Positions 25,141 to 34,455 of a stretch of DNA of 59,872 nucleotides are shown here, piece by piece; position 1 is the first letter of the stretch; every line of letters starts with the position of its first letter. Under the pieces are notes generated by a model. The model saw only the letters and a list, made by a program, of their open reading frames with translations. It was not told where the DNA came from and made no database searches. The position numbers and the translations under genes were made by a program. Origin of the DNA: Paracoccus aeridis (lineage in GTDB: Bacteria > Pseudomonadota > Alphaproteobacteria > Rhodobacterales > Rhodobacteraceae); NCBI RefSeq assembly GCF_004923205.2, contig NZ_SELD02000019.1:1-59872 (forward strand). Reading direction: 5' to 3'.

Positions 25141-26397
25141 ATGCCGCTTCTGGTGATGAAATTCGGCGGCACGTCGGTGGCCGACATCGACCGCATCGCG
25201 AATGCGGCCCGCAAGGTCCAGCGCGAGGTCGATCGCGGCTACGACGTCATCGTCATCGTCAGCGCCATGTCGGGCAAGACCAACGAGCTCGTGGGCTGGG
25301 TCGAGGGCACCTCGCGCCTTTACGACGCGCGCGAATACGACGCGGTCGTGGCCTCGGGCGAGAACGTCACCGCGGGCCTCATGGCGCTCAGGCTGCAGGA
25401 AATGGGCGTGCCGGCGCGCAGCTGGCAGGGCTGGCAGGTCCCGATCAACACCACCGCGCAGCACGGCTCGGCCCGGTTCGTGTCGATCCCGCGCGACAAC
25501 CTCGATGCGAAGTTCGCCGAAGGGATGAAGGTCGCGGTCGTCGCGGGGTTCCAGGGGATCGCGCCCGACGGCCGCGTGACGACGCTGGGCCGGGGCGGGT
25601 CCGATACCACCGCGGTCGCTTTTGCCGCCGCCTTCGACGCGGAACGCTGCGACATCTATACCGACGTGGACGGCATCTACACGACCGACCCGCGGATCGC
25701 GCGCAAGGCGCGCAAGCTGGACAGGATCGCGTTCGAGGAGATGCTGGAGCTGGCGTCGCTCGGCGCGAAGGTGCTGCAGACCCGCTCGGTCGAGCTGGCG
25801 ATGCGCTACAACGTGCGCCTGCGGGTGCTGTCCTCGTTCGAGGACACGGATGAAACCAGCGGCACGCTGGTCTGCGATGAGGACGAGATCATGGAATCCA
25901 AGGTCGTTTCGGGCGTCGCCTACAGCCGCGACGAGGCCAAGATCACGCTGGTCACGGTCGAGGATCGGCCCGGCATCTCGGCCGCCATCTTCCAGCCGCT
26001 GGCGGACGCGGGCGTGAACGTGGACATGATCGTCCAGAACATCTCGGAACGCGACTACGAGGATCATCCGGGCGCGGTCACGGACATGACCTTCTCCTGC
26101 CCGATCAACCAGGTCGAGCGCGCCAAGAAGGCGATGGAGGACGCGCGCGCCGGCGGCGCGATCGCTTATGACGAGCTCGCGGTGGACGACGACGTGGCCA
26201 AGGTGTCGGTCGTGGGGATCGGGATGCGGTCGCACGCCGGGGTCGCCGCGCGCATGTTCAAGGCGCTCGCCGACGAGAACGTCAACATCAAGGTCATTGC
26301 AACCAGCGAGATCAAGATTTCGGTTCTGATCGACCGCAGGTATATGGAACTGGCCGTGCAGGCGCTGCATGATGCCTTCCAGCTTGAACAGGCCTGA
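25141..26397 (+). CDS. lysC: Aspartate kinase
   Basis: Aspartate kinase, 418 residues, phosphorylates L-aspartate as the first step to lysine, threonine, methionine and diaminopimelate. The N-terminal amino-acid kinase domain opens with VMKFGGTSVADIDRI and contains TTLGRGGSDTTAVAFAAAF. Two C-terminal ACT domains (from about residue 265, with VEDRPGISAAIFQPLADAGV) make it the alpha/beta-type enzyme subject to feedback inhibition by lysine and threonine. An internal start giving a separate beta subunit is possible but not assessed. ptsP follows after 52 bases. Confidence 0.95.
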   Translation: MPLLVMKFGGTSVADIDRIANAARKVQREVDRGYDVIVIVSAMSGKTNELVGWVEGTSRLYDAREYDAVVASGENVTAGLMALRLQEMGVPARSWQGWQVPINTTAQHGSARFVSIPRDNLDAKFAEGMKVAVVAGFQGIAPDGRVTTLGRGGSDTTAVAFAAAFDAERCDIYTDVDGIYTTDPRIARKARKLDRIAFEEMLELASLGAKVLQTRSVELAMRYNVRLRVLSSFEDTDETSGTLVCDEDEIMESKVVSGVAYSRDEAKITLVTVEDRPGISAAIFQPLADAGVNVDMIVQNISERDYEDHPGAVTDMTFSCPINQVERAKKAMEDARAGGAIAYDELAVDDDVAKVSVVGIGMRSHAGVAARMFKALADENVNIKVIATSEIKISVLIDRRYMELAVQALHDAFQLEQA

Positions 26398-26449
26398 TCC
26401 GCGGGATCGGCCATAGCCGAAGGCGAGGCCAGGCGGCGGGGGAGGGAAG

Positions 26450-28696
26450 TTGAGCGGAGACTTGGCCGAAAGCGAATCCCGCAAGCTGCTGCAGCGGCTC
26501 AGGGACACGCTTGCCGCGCCGGGCGCGAGCCAGGACAGGCTCGACAACATCACCCACCACATCGCCGATTCGATCGGGACCGAGGTCTGCTCGATCTACC
26601 TGTTCCGCGACCCGCAGACGCTGGAACTGTGCGCGACCGAGGGGCTGCGCCCCGAATCCGTCCACCACACCCGGCTTCGGCTGGGCGAGGGGCTGGTGGG
26701 GCGCGTGGCCCGCATGGGCCAGCCGATCAACACGGCGAACGCCCCTGCCGAGCCGGGCTTCCGCTTCATGCCCGAGACGGGGGAGGAGGTCTATCCGTCC
26801 TTCCTCGGCGTGCCGATCCAGCGCGTGGGCGAGAAGCTGGGCGTCCTGGTCGTGCAGTCGCGTCAGTCGCGCCAGTTCACCGAAGACGAATGCTACGGCC
26901 TCGAGGTCGTGGCGATGGTGCTGGCGGAGATGGCAGAGCTTGGCGCCTTCGCCGGCGGCAACGACGGCGGGCCTGCGACGCACCGCTTTCCCGCCGTGTT
27001 CCGGGGCACCAGCGGGCAGGAGGGCTCGGCCGAAGGGCATGTCTGGCTGCACGAGCCGCGCGTCGTCGTCACGAACCCGGTGGGCGACGATCCCCAGCGC
27101 GAACGCGCCCGCCTGAACGAAGGGGTCGCGATGCTGCGCTCGCGGCTCGACGCGCTGATGGCCGACCTGTCGCTGGGCGCGGGCGACCATGCCGACGTGC
27201 TGGAAACCTTCCGGATGTTCGCCAACTCGCGCAGCTGGCTGCGGCGGATGGAGGAGGACATCGACCTTGGCCTGTCGGCCGAGGCGGCGGTGGAAAAGGA
27301 ACAGGGGCAGGCCCGCGCGCGGCTGGAGCGCGCGGCCGATCCCTACCTGCGCGAGCGGCTGCACGACCTCGACGACCTGTCGAACCGGCTTCTGCGGATC
27401 CTCACGGGGCAGGGGCGCGACACCGGGGCAGAGATGCCCGAGAACCCGATCCTCGTCGCCCGCAACATCGGCCCGGCCGAGCTTCTGGACTATGGACGCA
27501 AGCTGCGCGGGGTGGTGCTTGCCGAAGGCAGCGTCGGCAGCCACGCGGCCATCGTCGCCCGTTCGCTCGCGATCCCGCTGGTGGTCAACGCGGGCCGGAT
27601 CGCGTCCGAGGCGCTGAACGGCGATCCGATCTTCGTCGACGGCGACACCGGCATCGTCCACCTGCGCCCGGAAGAAAGCGTCGCCGCCGCCTTCCGCGAC
27701 AAGATCGCGATGCAGGCCGAGGCGCAGAAGCGCTACGCCGACCTGCGGGGCCTGCCCGCCGTCGCAACCTGCGGCACCCGGGTCGAGCTGTTCATGAACG
27801 CGGGCCTGATGGCCGACCTTCCGTCGCTGGAAGGGTCGGGGGCCGAAGGCGTGGGCCTGTTCCGGACCGAGCTTCAGTTCCTGACCCGGACCCGCGTCCC
27901 GAAACGCGGCGATCTCGCCCGGCTCTACCGCAAGGTGATGGACAACGCAAAGGGCAAGCCCGTGGTGTTCCGCACCCTGGACATCGGGTCGGACAAGGTG
28001 CTGCCCTACATGAAGCCGCAGGACGAGCCGAATCCCGCGATGGGCTGGCGCGCGATCCGGCTGGGCCTCGACAAGCGCGGCGTGCTGCGGATGCAGTTGC
28101 AGGCGCTGCTGCGCGCGGGGGCGGGCCGGCCGCTCAGCATCATGTTCCCGTTCGTGGCCGAGCCGTCCGAATTCGCCCGCGCCCGCGCCATCCTCGACGA
28201 GCAGATCGAACGCGAGCGGATGCACGGCCACGAGCTGCCGACCGAGATCCGCGTGGGCGCGATGCTGGAAACGCCGTCCATCGCCTTTGCGCCGCGGTCG
28301 TTCTTCCAGTCCTGCGACTTCCTGTCGATCGGCGGCAACGACCTGAAGCAGTTCTTCTTCGCCGCCGACCGCGAGAACGAGGCGGTGCGCCGCCGCTACG
28401 ACACGCTGTCGCCGTCGTTCCTGTTCCTGCTGAAGCAGATCGTGGATCGCAGCAACGAGGCGGGGGTGCCGCTCAGCTTCTGCGGCGAGGATGCGGGCCG
28501 CCCGATCGAGGCCGCGACCCTCGCCGCGCTGGGCCTGCGACGGCTGTCGATGCGCCCGGCGTCGATCGGCCCGGTCAAGCACCTGTTCCGCCGGATCGAC
28601 CTGTCGGAGCTGTCGAAGCTGGTCGCGGCGGGGGTGGAGGACGGCGCGGCAAGCCTGCGCCCCGAAATCACGGACTGGCTCGCCCGGAATGGCTGA
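26450..28696 (+). CDS. ptsP: Phosphoenolpyruvate-protein phosphotransferase, nitrogen PTS enzyme I
   Basis: EI-Ntr, 748 residues, autophosphorylates from PEP and starts the NPr/EIIA-Ntr regulatory phosphorelay. An N-terminal GAF domain (about residues 20-165, with LGEGLVGRVARMGQPINTAN) distinguishes it from sugar-PTS enzyme I. Then come the enzyme I N-domain, the phosphohistidine loop GSVGSHAAIVARS (His365) and the PEP-binding TIM barrel (EGVGLFRTELQFL, SIGGNDLKQF, CGEDAG). The start is TTG 26450 with GGAGGGA directly upstream; no in-frame ATG fits as well. It follows lysC, an order common in Rhodobacterales. Confidence 0.93.
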   Translation: MSGDLAESESRKLLQRLRDTLAAPGASQDRLDNITHHIADSIGTEVCSIYLFRDPQTLELCATEGLRPESVHHTRLRLGEGLVGRVARMGQPINTANAPAEPGFRFMPETGEEVYPSFLGVPIQRVGEKLGVLVVQSRQSRQFTEDECYGLEVVAMVLAEMAELGAFAGGNDGGPATHRFPAVFRGTSGQEGSAEGHVWLHEPRVVVTNPVGDDPQRERARLNEGVAMLRSRLDALMADLSLGAGDHADVLETFRMFANSRSWLRRMEEDIDLGLSAEAAVEKEQGQARARLERAADPYLRERLHDLDDLSNRLLRILTGQGRDTGAEMPENPILVARNIGPAELLDYGRKLRGVVLAEGSVGSHAAIVARSLAIPLVVNAGRIASEALNGDPIFVDGDTGIVHLRPEESVAAAFRDKIAMQAEAQKRYADLRGLPAVATCGTRVELFMNAGLMADLPSLEGSGAEGVGLFRTELQFLTRTRVPKRGDLARLYRKVMDNAKGKPVVFRTLDIGSDKVLPYMKPQDEPNPAMGWRAIRLGLDKRGVLRMQLQALLRAGAGRPLSIMFPFVAEPSEFARARAILDEQIERERMHGHELPTEIRVGAMLETPSIAFAPRSFFQSCDFLSIGGNDLKQFFFAADRENEAVRRRYDTLSPSFLFLLKQIVDRSNEAGVPLSFCGEDAGRPIEAATLAALGLRRLSMRPASIGPVKHLFRRIDLSELSKLVAAGVEDGAASLRPEITDWLARNG

Positions 28697-28746
28697 GCAC
28701 CGGCGGCGTCCGTCACCCGACCATGCTGCCATCGCGTGCCGGCGGG

Positions 28747-28770
28747 CTTGGGGCTTGCGCAGGCCCCAAG
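28747..28770. terminator. Hairpin between convergent ptsP and cytochrome c genes
   Basis: A perfect 8-bp stem, CTTGGGGC (28747-28754) and GCCCCAAG (28763-28770), with an 8-base loop, lies in the 87-base gap where ptsP (+) and the cytochrome c gene (-) meet. There is no T-tract on either side. A bidirectional termination or transcript-end stabilising role is inferred. Confidence 0.5.
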
Positions 28771-28783
28771 CGCGGCGGGCCGG

Positions 28784-30169
28784 TCAGTCCCGCGCCGTGT
28801 CGTCGGGGTCGCCCGCGTCCTCGGCGGTTTCCGCGCGCACCTCGGCCACCCGCTCGGTCGTGATCGGCCCGGCGTCGTTGCCCCATGCCGAACGCAGGAA
28901 GGTCGCGAGTTCCGCGACCTCCTGGTCGTTCAGGCGGTCGCGGTAGCCCTGCATCACCAGCTGCATCGGCCTTTGCGCGGTCGAGGGAACATGCGCCCCG
29001 TTCAGGATGATCGAGATGAGCGGCATCGTCTCGTCCGACTGCACCAGCGTGTTGCCGGCGAGCTTGGGGAAGATCTGCGCGGCCCCGGTGCCCGATGCGA
29101 AGTGGCAGGCCATGCAGTTGTCGGCGTAAAGCCGCGGGCCGATCGCCATGTCGGCGGGCGCCGACACCAGCAGCGCCTCGGTCTCCTTGCCCGCGTCGCC
29201 CGCGGGCTGGTGCGGGATGACGACGGTTTCGGACGGCTCGGTGGTGGCGGGCAGCACGACCTCGCCACCGGGCATCCCCTTGAGGAAGGCGGCGATCGCG
29301 ATGCGGTCGTCGGGGGTCAGGTGCTGCATGGATTCCTCGACCACCAGCCCCATCTCGCCGTTCGCGGTCGAGTGGTTGTTGCGGCCCGTGCCGAGATAGC
29401 GCGCCATGTCGGGAATGTCCCACCGCTGCGGGGCCGAGGCGGGGCCGGACAGCGGCGGCGCTTCCCACCCGGCGATCGCGCCGCCCTGCAGGAAGCGGCC
29501 GCCGTCCAGCGTGACCCCGTCCTGCATCATCAGCAGGTTGCGCGGGCTGTGGCAGGCGCCGCAGTGGCCGGGCGCCTCGACCAGGTACTTGCCGCGGTCC
29601 AGCACCTCGTCGCCATAGACCGGGGTGAACCCCGCCGGGTGCCTGAGCGCGAGCCAGTTCCACGCGCGGATGCCCCAGCGCTGGTTGAACGGGAACGCGA
29701 GGTCGGTCGCCGGGATCGGGTCGGCCACCGGCGGCACCTCGTTCATGAAGTAGTCGTACAGCGCCCGCACGTCCTCTTCGGTCAGCATGCGGTAGTTCTC
29801 ATACGGCATCGCCGGGTAGAGATGCGCGCCATCGCCCCGGATGCCGTCGTAGAGCGCGGCCCGGAACTGGTCCAGCGTGTAGCGGCCGATCCCCTGGTCG
29901 GGGTCGGGCGTGATGTTGGTGGAATAGATCGTGCCCATCGGGCTTTCGATCGGCCGCCCGCCCGCGAAGGGCCGGCCGTCCTCGGCGGTGTGGCAGGCCG
30001 CGCAATCGCCCGCGCGCATGACGTATTCGCCCTGGCCCTCGGCCGGGCGCCAGTCGGCGGGCAGCGCCGCGACGGCGGGTGTCAGCCGCACGGGCACGAA
30101 GATCATGGCAAGCAGGACGATCACGCCCGTCAGGGCGAGCAGGGCGACGATCCGGAGAAAGGTCCTCAT
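28784..30169 (-). CDS. Tri-heme cytochrome c subunit of a membrane-bound FAD dehydrogenase
   Basis: A 461-residue periplasmic cytochrome anchored by an N-terminal helix (LRIVALLALTGVIVLLAMIF). Three heme c motifs are visible, CAACH, CGACH and CMACH, each opening a cytochrome domain, with methionine-containing segments such as YPAMPY as candidate axial ligands. This is the layout of the cytochrome subunit of gluconate 2-dehydrogenase, sorbitol and alcohol dehydrogenases, which passes electrons to ubiquinone. It is the last gene of the operon small subunit - flavoprotein - cytochrome, 11 bases after the flavoprotein stop. Confidence 0.9.
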   Translation of the reverse strand: MRTFLRIVALLALTGVIVLLAMIFVPVRLTPAVAALPADWRPAEGQGEYVMRAGDCAACHTAEDGRPFAGGRPIESPMGTIYSTNITPDPDQGIGRYTLDQFRAALYDGIRGDGAHLYPAMPYENYRMLTEEDVRALYDYFMNEVPPVADPIPATDLAFPFNQRWGIRAWNWLALRHPAGFTPVYGDEVLDRGKYLVEAPGHCGACHSPRNLLMMQDGVTLDGGRFLQGGAIAGWEAPPLSGPASAPQRWDIPDMARYLGTGRNNHSTANGEMGLVVEESMQHLTPDDRIAIAAFLKGMPGGEVVLPATTEPSETVVIPHQPAGDAGKETEALLVSAPADMAIGPRLYADNCMACHFASGTGAAQIFPKLAGNTLVQSDETMPLISIILNGAHVPSTAQRPMQLVMQGYRDRLNDQEVAELATFLRSAWGNDAGPITTERVAEVRAETAEDAGDPDDTARD

Positions 30170-30180
30170 CTCGACGCTCC

Positions 30181-31950
30181 TCAGACCAGCGGGCGGGGGT
30201 TGGAAAGATACTGCCGGCGGATTGCGTCGGCGGTGTGGTAGGCCAGCCCGCCGACAAGGCCGGTCGGGTTGTACTGCGTGTTCTGCACGAAGTTCCCCGC
30301 CCCCGTGGCGAACACGTTGTGCATGCCCCAGACCTGCGAATAGCGGTTCACCACCCCCTCGGCCGGGTTTTCGGACATGATGTGGCCGCCGGTGTTGTGG
30401 GTCGTCTGGTAGGGGCGGATGTCGTAGCGCGCGCCCAGGTCCTTGAAGGACAGCTGCGACAGGTCGGGCTTCATGAAGGCGACGACCTCTGCCATCCTGG
30501 CGCGCATGAACTGGTTCATCCGCAGGTCGTTTTCCTGCCAGTTGAACGTCATCCGCATGAGCGGCCGGCCGAACCTGTCGCGGTAGGTCGGGTCGAGATC
30601 GAGGTGGTTGCCGCGATAGGCCATGTGCGAGCCGTGCGACCCGATCGACATGACGTGGCCGTACCAGTCGCCGACCGCCTTCTTCCACCCGGCCCCCCAC
30701 TCGGCGCTGTCGCGCGGCAGCGGCATGGACCGGATCGGCTGGCCGTTCGTCTGGCCGGACCGCCAGTAGGCGCCGCCGATGAAGCCTTCGCGCCCGAAGT
30801 CGATCTGGTTCATGCCGAAATCGTCGATCGACATGCCGTTCGAGCCGTGGCCGACGAAGGGATTGAACACTTCATCGCGGTAGAACAGCGTGGCGCTGCC
30901 GTTCATCTGGTAGGCGTAGCTCTTGCCGGTCACGCCCTCGCCGGTCACCGGGTCGTAGGGCTGGCCGATCCCGGACAGCAGCATCAGGTGGACGTTGAAC
31001 AGCTGGTAGGCCGCCAGGATCACCAGGTCGGCGGGCTGGAACACCTCCTCGCCGGCGGCGTGGTCCCAGTAGGTGACGCCGGTCGCGGTCTTGCCGTCCG
31101 GCGCCTTCTCGACCCGCAGCACCTCTGCCCCGGTGCGGTAGCTGAAGTTCGGTTGCCGGCGCAGCGCGTCCAGGATCATCGTCTGCGGCGCGGACTTGGA
31201 ATACTGGAAGCAGCCGTAGCGCTCGCAGAAGCCGCAGAAGGTGCAGGGCCCCATCTGCATCCCGTAGGGATTGACGTAGGCGGTCGAGGCGATGCCCGAC
31301 GGCGCCTTGAACGGATGATAGCCCATCGCGGCCGCGGCCTCGGCGAACTTGCGGGCGTCGTAGGTCACCGGCAGCGCCGGCATCGGATAGTCGCGCGACC
31401 GCCGCCCTTCGAACGGGTTGCCGCCGGGAATGATTTGGCCGTTGAGGTTGCCGGCCTGCCCGGAAATGCCCGCGACGTGCTCGAAGCGGTCGAAGAACGG
31501 CTCGAGCTCGTCGTAGCTGACCGGATAGTCGCCGAGCAGCATTCCTTCGGGGATGATCTGCTCGCCCCAGTTGTCGCGGACGTGGCTGCGCAGCTTCAGT
31601 TCCTCGGGCTGCGGGCGCCAGTTCAGCCCGTTCCAGTGCGCGCCCGCGCCGCCTACGCCGTTGCCCGGCAGGAACGACCCGAAGCTGCGGAACGGCAGCG
31701 CGACCTCGTCCGGGCCGCGGCGGATGGTGAGCGTCTGGTTGCGGGGCTTCAGGACCAGGCCCAGCCGCACGCCGTAGCGCAGCTCGTCCAGCATGTCGGG
31801 GTACTTGAACTCGGGGACGGTGTCCTGGTCCGCGCCGCGCTCGAGCGCGACGATGTCCAGCCCTTCCTGCGACAGCTCCATCCCCAAGATGGACCCGGTC
31901 CAGCCCAGGCCGACGATCACGACGTCCTTGCGGGGTTCCTGCCTTGCCAT
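30181..31950 (-). CDS. GMC-family FAD-dependent oxidoreductase (gluconate dehydrogenase-type large subunit)
   Basis: A 589-residue flavoprotein of the glucose-methanol-choline oxidoreductase family. The ADP-binding fold is at the N-terminus (VVIVGLGWTGSILGMEL, then ALERGA). Typical interior motifs include GAGAHWNGLNWRPQ and the Fe-S-like CTFCGFCERYGC cluster region found in this dehydrogenase branch. The C-terminal catalytic segment TTHNTGGHIMSENPAEGVVN has the active-site histidine. It carries no signal peptide; export is expected by piggyback on the Tat-bearing small subunit encoded just upstream. Substrate is a sugar acid or polyol by family; not determinable here. Confidence 0.9.
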   Translation of the reverse strand: MARQEPRKDVVIVGLGWTGSILGMELSQEGLDIVALERGADQDTVPEFKYPDMLDELRYGVRLGLVLKPRNQTLTIRRGPDEVALPFRSFGSFLPGNGVGGAGAHWNGLNWRPQPEELKLRSHVRDNWGEQIIPEGMLLGDYPVSYDELEPFFDRFEHVAGISGQAGNLNGQIIPGGNPFEGRRSRDYPMPALPVTYDARKFAEAAAAMGYHPFKAPSGIASTAYVNPYGMQMGPCTFCGFCERYGCFQYSKSAPQTMILDALRRQPNFSYRTGAEVLRVEKAPDGKTATGVTYWDHAAGEEVFQPADLVILAAYQLFNVHLMLLSGIGQPYDPVTGEGVTGKSYAYQMNGSATLFYRDEVFNPFVGHGSNGMSIDDFGMNQIDFGREGFIGGAYWRSGQTNGQPIRSMPLPRDSAEWGAGWKKAVGDWYGHVMSIGSHGSHMAYRGNHLDLDPTYRDRFGRPLMRMTFNWQENDLRMNQFMRARMAEVVAFMKPDLSQLSFKDLGARYDIRPYQTTHNTGGHIMSENPAEGVVNRYSQVWGMHNVFATGAGNFVQNTQYNPTGLVGGLAYHTADAIRRQYLSNPRPLV

Positions 31951-31952
31951 GC

Positions 31953-32651
31953 TCAGGCCCTTTCGCCGCTGATGGAAACCGGGCCCAGCGGGTAGGGCAC
32001 GTCATGACGTTCCACCCATTCGAGGAACGCCCCCCGCGCCCCCGGGAACCCGATGTAGACCCACGCCTGCATCCCGTGGTTGCCGCCGTAGATCGGGTCC
32101 GAGAAGTAGCCTTCCTTGGTGTTGTCGAGCAGGATCGAGAAGAAGTCGCGGATCTCGGGCGCGAGCATCGCGGCTTCCTCCAGCGCGGCGAGCGCCTCGT
32201 CCTGGCGGGCGGGGTCCAGCGCGGTGAAGGCCGCGTTGTAGGTCTGCGCGCACCAGGCGTCGAAGACGGGGATGGCCTGGCGATAGACCTCGGCCGGGGT
32301 CAGCGGCGTCTGCCAGCCCAGCAGCGGGTCGGCCGCGGGAGCGAACGGCCCTTCCATGTACCAGTCGGCGGCCTGGCCGAACTCGCCGGCAAGCTGGAGG
32401 TCGATGAAGACGGGCACCCGCGTCTCGATCGCGCCGGGGCCGTCGCCCTCGGACGGGATCAGCCGCGCCGTCGCGGCCATGACGAAGGCCCATTCGGCGG
32501 GGGTGAAGAACACCGGCTGGTACTGTTCCAGCGGCACGGGCGCGGCGGCCTGCTGGGCCTTGGCGGAAAGCGGCAGCAAGGCCATCGCGACCCCCGCGGC
32601 CGAAGCCTTCAGAAAACCCCGCCTGCTGGGGCGTCCGGGAAGGTCGGTCAT
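31953..32651 (-). CDS. Gluconate 2-dehydrogenase subunit 3 family protein (Tat-exported small subunit)
   Basis: A 232-residue small subunit with a twin-arginine signal (SRRGFLKAS, then a hydrophobic stretch ending LSAKA). The mature part has the subunit-3 pattern: FFTPAEWAFVMAATARLIPS, ETRVPVFIDLQL and MQAWVYIGFPGARGAFLEWV. Such subunits carry the flavoprotein across the membrane in folded form. The gene ends two bases before the flavoprotein start and is first in the three-gene operon. ATG 32651 is the natural start of the Tat signal. Confidence 0.88.
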   Translation of the reverse strand: MTDLPGRPSRRGFLKASAAGVAMALLPLSAKAQQAAAPVPLEQYQPVFFTPAEWAFVMAATARLIPSEGDGPGAIETRVPVFIDLQLAGEFGQAADWYMEGPFAPAADPLLGWQTPLTPAEVYRQAIPVFDAWCAQTYNAAFTALDPARQDEALAALEEAAMLAPEIRDFFSILLDNTKEGYFSDPIYGGNHGMQAWVYIGFPGARGAFLEWVERHDVPYPLGPVSISGERA

Positions 32652-32924
32652 GCGCGTTCTCCTGCCGAGGGGTGGGATGATCTCGTGGCGCCGCGGCGCG
32701 GTCTGGGCGGCCATCCGCACCGCAGTCGGCGCATTGCGGGTAGGGACGGCATGTCGGCGTGCTGTCGTGGGCCCCTGCTTTCGCGCAGACGGCGAAGGGC
32801 CCACGGGTTCGCGGGCGCAACGCGGCAGGCAGGGGTTCGGTTGCCCCCGCCGGTTCCAGGACCGGCGCACGTGGCCGAAGCGCCACGGTTTCTCCGCGTC
32901 GCGGGACGTGCGCCCTGGCGCGCC

Positions 32925-34172
32925 TCAGCGCGCGGCGGCGATGGCCAAGCCGTCGGCGACGGCGGTGAAGACCTCGGCGAAGGAATGTCGCGCGGCGGGA
33001 AACTCTGCCCGCATCCTGTCCGACACCATCGACATCAGACTGGAGCCGCCGACATAGACCACCTGGTCCACGTCCGCCGCCGCGATGCCTGCCATCCGCA
33101 GCGTCTCGGCCGCGCCGCGCGCAAGCGCGTCGGCGTGGCGGCCAAGGCATTCCGCCAGCGCCTCTGCGGGCAGCGGCACCGAAAGCCCCGGCTCGACCTG
33201 GTCCAGCCGGATGCGCGGGTTCTCGTCGCCCCCGTTCGCCGCGATCTTGCCGCGCTCGACCGCGAAGGCGAGGTCGTGCGCCAGTTCGTCATCCAGCACG
33301 CGGGCCAGGCGCGAAAGCTTCGCGGGCTCCTCGGCCAGCCGCACCATGTCGGCGGTCATGCGGCGGTTCTGGGGCGTGTAGACGAAGGGGATCTTTTCCC
33401 ACGTCGCGAGGTCGTTGAAGATCGCGTTCGGCGTGGGCGACGTGCCCGGCCCCATCGCCTTGCGAAGCTCGGTTCCCTTGCCCAGCAGCGGCATCACCCT
33501 GTCGATGCTGATGGACCGGTCGAAGTCCGTCCCGCCGATCCTGACGCCGTGGCTGGCGAGGATCTCGACCCCGCCCGCCCCCGCCCGGCACAGCGAAAAA
33601 TCCGAGGTGCCGCCGCCCACGTCCACGATCAGCCCGACCCTCCCGGCGGCGTCCAGCGCCCCGCTGGCGATCGCCGCGGCCTCGGGTTCGGCCATGAAGT
33701 CGACCTCGCGGAACCCCGCCGCCATGTAGCAGCGCCGCAGGTCGTCCTCGGCCTGCGCCTCGCGCACGTCGCCGGTGCCGTGGAAGACGACGGGCCGGCC
33801 CGACAGGGCGCGCTCGAAGGTCAGGCCCGTCTCGGCCTCGGCCCGCGCCTTGATGTGGGAAAGGAAGCGCGCGATCACCTCGACGAAGGTGACGCGCTCG
33901 TTCAGGATCTGCCGCTTCTCGTGCATCAGCGACGTGCCCAGCACCCGCTTCAGCGCGCGCATGAACCGCCCTTCGTTCCCGTCCAGCAGCGCCCGGTTCG
34001 CCGCCTCTCCGATCAGCGTGCGGCGGCTTTCGAAGTCGAAGAAGAAGGTCGTCGGCAACGTCGCCCGGCCCGGCGCCATCGGGATCAGCCGGGGCCTGCC
34101 GTCGTGGAGAAAGCCCGCGGCGGAGTTCGAGGTGCCGAAGTCGATCCCCAGCGCGGGGGCTTGCCGTGACAT
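32925..34172 (-). CDS. Hsp70-family protein, YegD-like
   Basis: A 415-residue actin-fold ATPase related to the DnaK nucleotide-binding domain without the peptide-binding domain. Phosphate-loop motifs are GIDFGTSNSAAG at the N-terminus, VDVGGGTSDFSL in the middle and VYVGGSSLMSMV near the end. YegD proteins are putative chaperone-like ATPases of unknown client. Start ATG 34172 directly precedes the first phosphate loop. It lies downstream of tRNA-Arg on the same strand but is separated from it by a strong terminator. Confidence 0.88.
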   Translation of the reverse strand: MSRQAPALGIDFGTSNSAAGFLHDGRPRLIPMAPGRATLPTTFFFDFESRRTLIGEAANRALLDGNEGRFMRALKRVLGTSLMHEKRQILNERVTFVEVIARFLSHIKARAEAETGLTFERALSGRPVVFHGTGDVREAQAEDDLRRCYMAAGFREVDFMAEPEAAAIASGALDAAGRVGLIVDVGGGTSDFSLCRAGAGGVEILASHGVRIGGTDFDRSISIDRVMPLLGKGTELRKAMGPGTSPTPNAIFNDLATWEKIPFVYTPQNRRMTADMVRLAEEPAKLSRLARVLDDELAHDLAFAVERGKIAANGGDENPRIRLDQVEPGLSVPLPAEALAECLGRHADALARGAAETLRMAGIAAADVDQVVYVGGSSLMSMVSDRMRAEFPAARHSFAEVFTAVADGLAIAAAR

Positions 34173-34196
34173 GTCGAAGGCTCCGGGGCGGGCGGC

Positions 34197-34238
34197 GGAA
34201 AAAGAAAAAGGGCCAAGGCAGCGATGCCTAAGCCCTTT
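34197..34238 (-). terminator. Rho-independent terminator of tRNA-Arg
   Basis: Read on the minus strand, a hairpin with AAAGGGC/GCCCTTT outer and AGGCA/TGCCT inner stems (34207-34238, tetraloop TCGC) runs straight into a T-rich tail (TTTTTCTTTTT, 34197-34206). It begins 7 bases after the tRNA 3' end. This is the clearest intrinsic terminator in the window. Confidence 0.88.
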
Positions 34239-34244
34239 GTTCAA

Positions 34245-34321
34245 TGGCGGACCCGGAGCGATTCGAACGCCCGACCCCCAGATTCGTAGTCTGGTGCTCT
34301 ATCCAGCTGAGCTACGGGTCC
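34245..34321 (-). tRNA. tRNA-Arg (anticodon ACG)
   Basis: A 77-nt tRNA on the minus strand. The acceptor stem is GGACCCG paired with CGGGTCC, followed by discriminator G and an encoded CCA. The D arm starts AGCTCAG, the anticodon arm is CAGAC-TACGAAT-CTG type with anticodon ACG, and the T arm contains GTTCGAATC. ACG is normally edited to ICG by TadA and reads CGU/CGC/CGA, the main arginine codons here. Boundaries come from the perfect acceptor stem. Confidence 0.95.
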
Positions 34322-34455
34322 GTCGTGAGGGCGGTTCCTACGGACCCCGGCAGGGGGATGCAAGCGGAAAGTTCGGGCGGGTGCCCAGGTTTCGCGCTAA
34401 ACCGGGCGAACCAGGCCGGGGCGAACAGGACGGGCCGGAGCGGGGCGGGCGGGCG

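Noticed and set aside
23359..26562. A minus-strand open frame of more than 1000 codons across waaA, DUF1178 and lysC
   Set aside because: It is the antisense of three well-supported genes; its translation is arginine/proline/histidine-rich and shows no domain. Long antisense frames are expected at this GC content.
26312..28732. An 800-codon minus-strand frame opposite ptsP
   Set aside because: Antisense of a conserved gene, no motifs, composition-driven.
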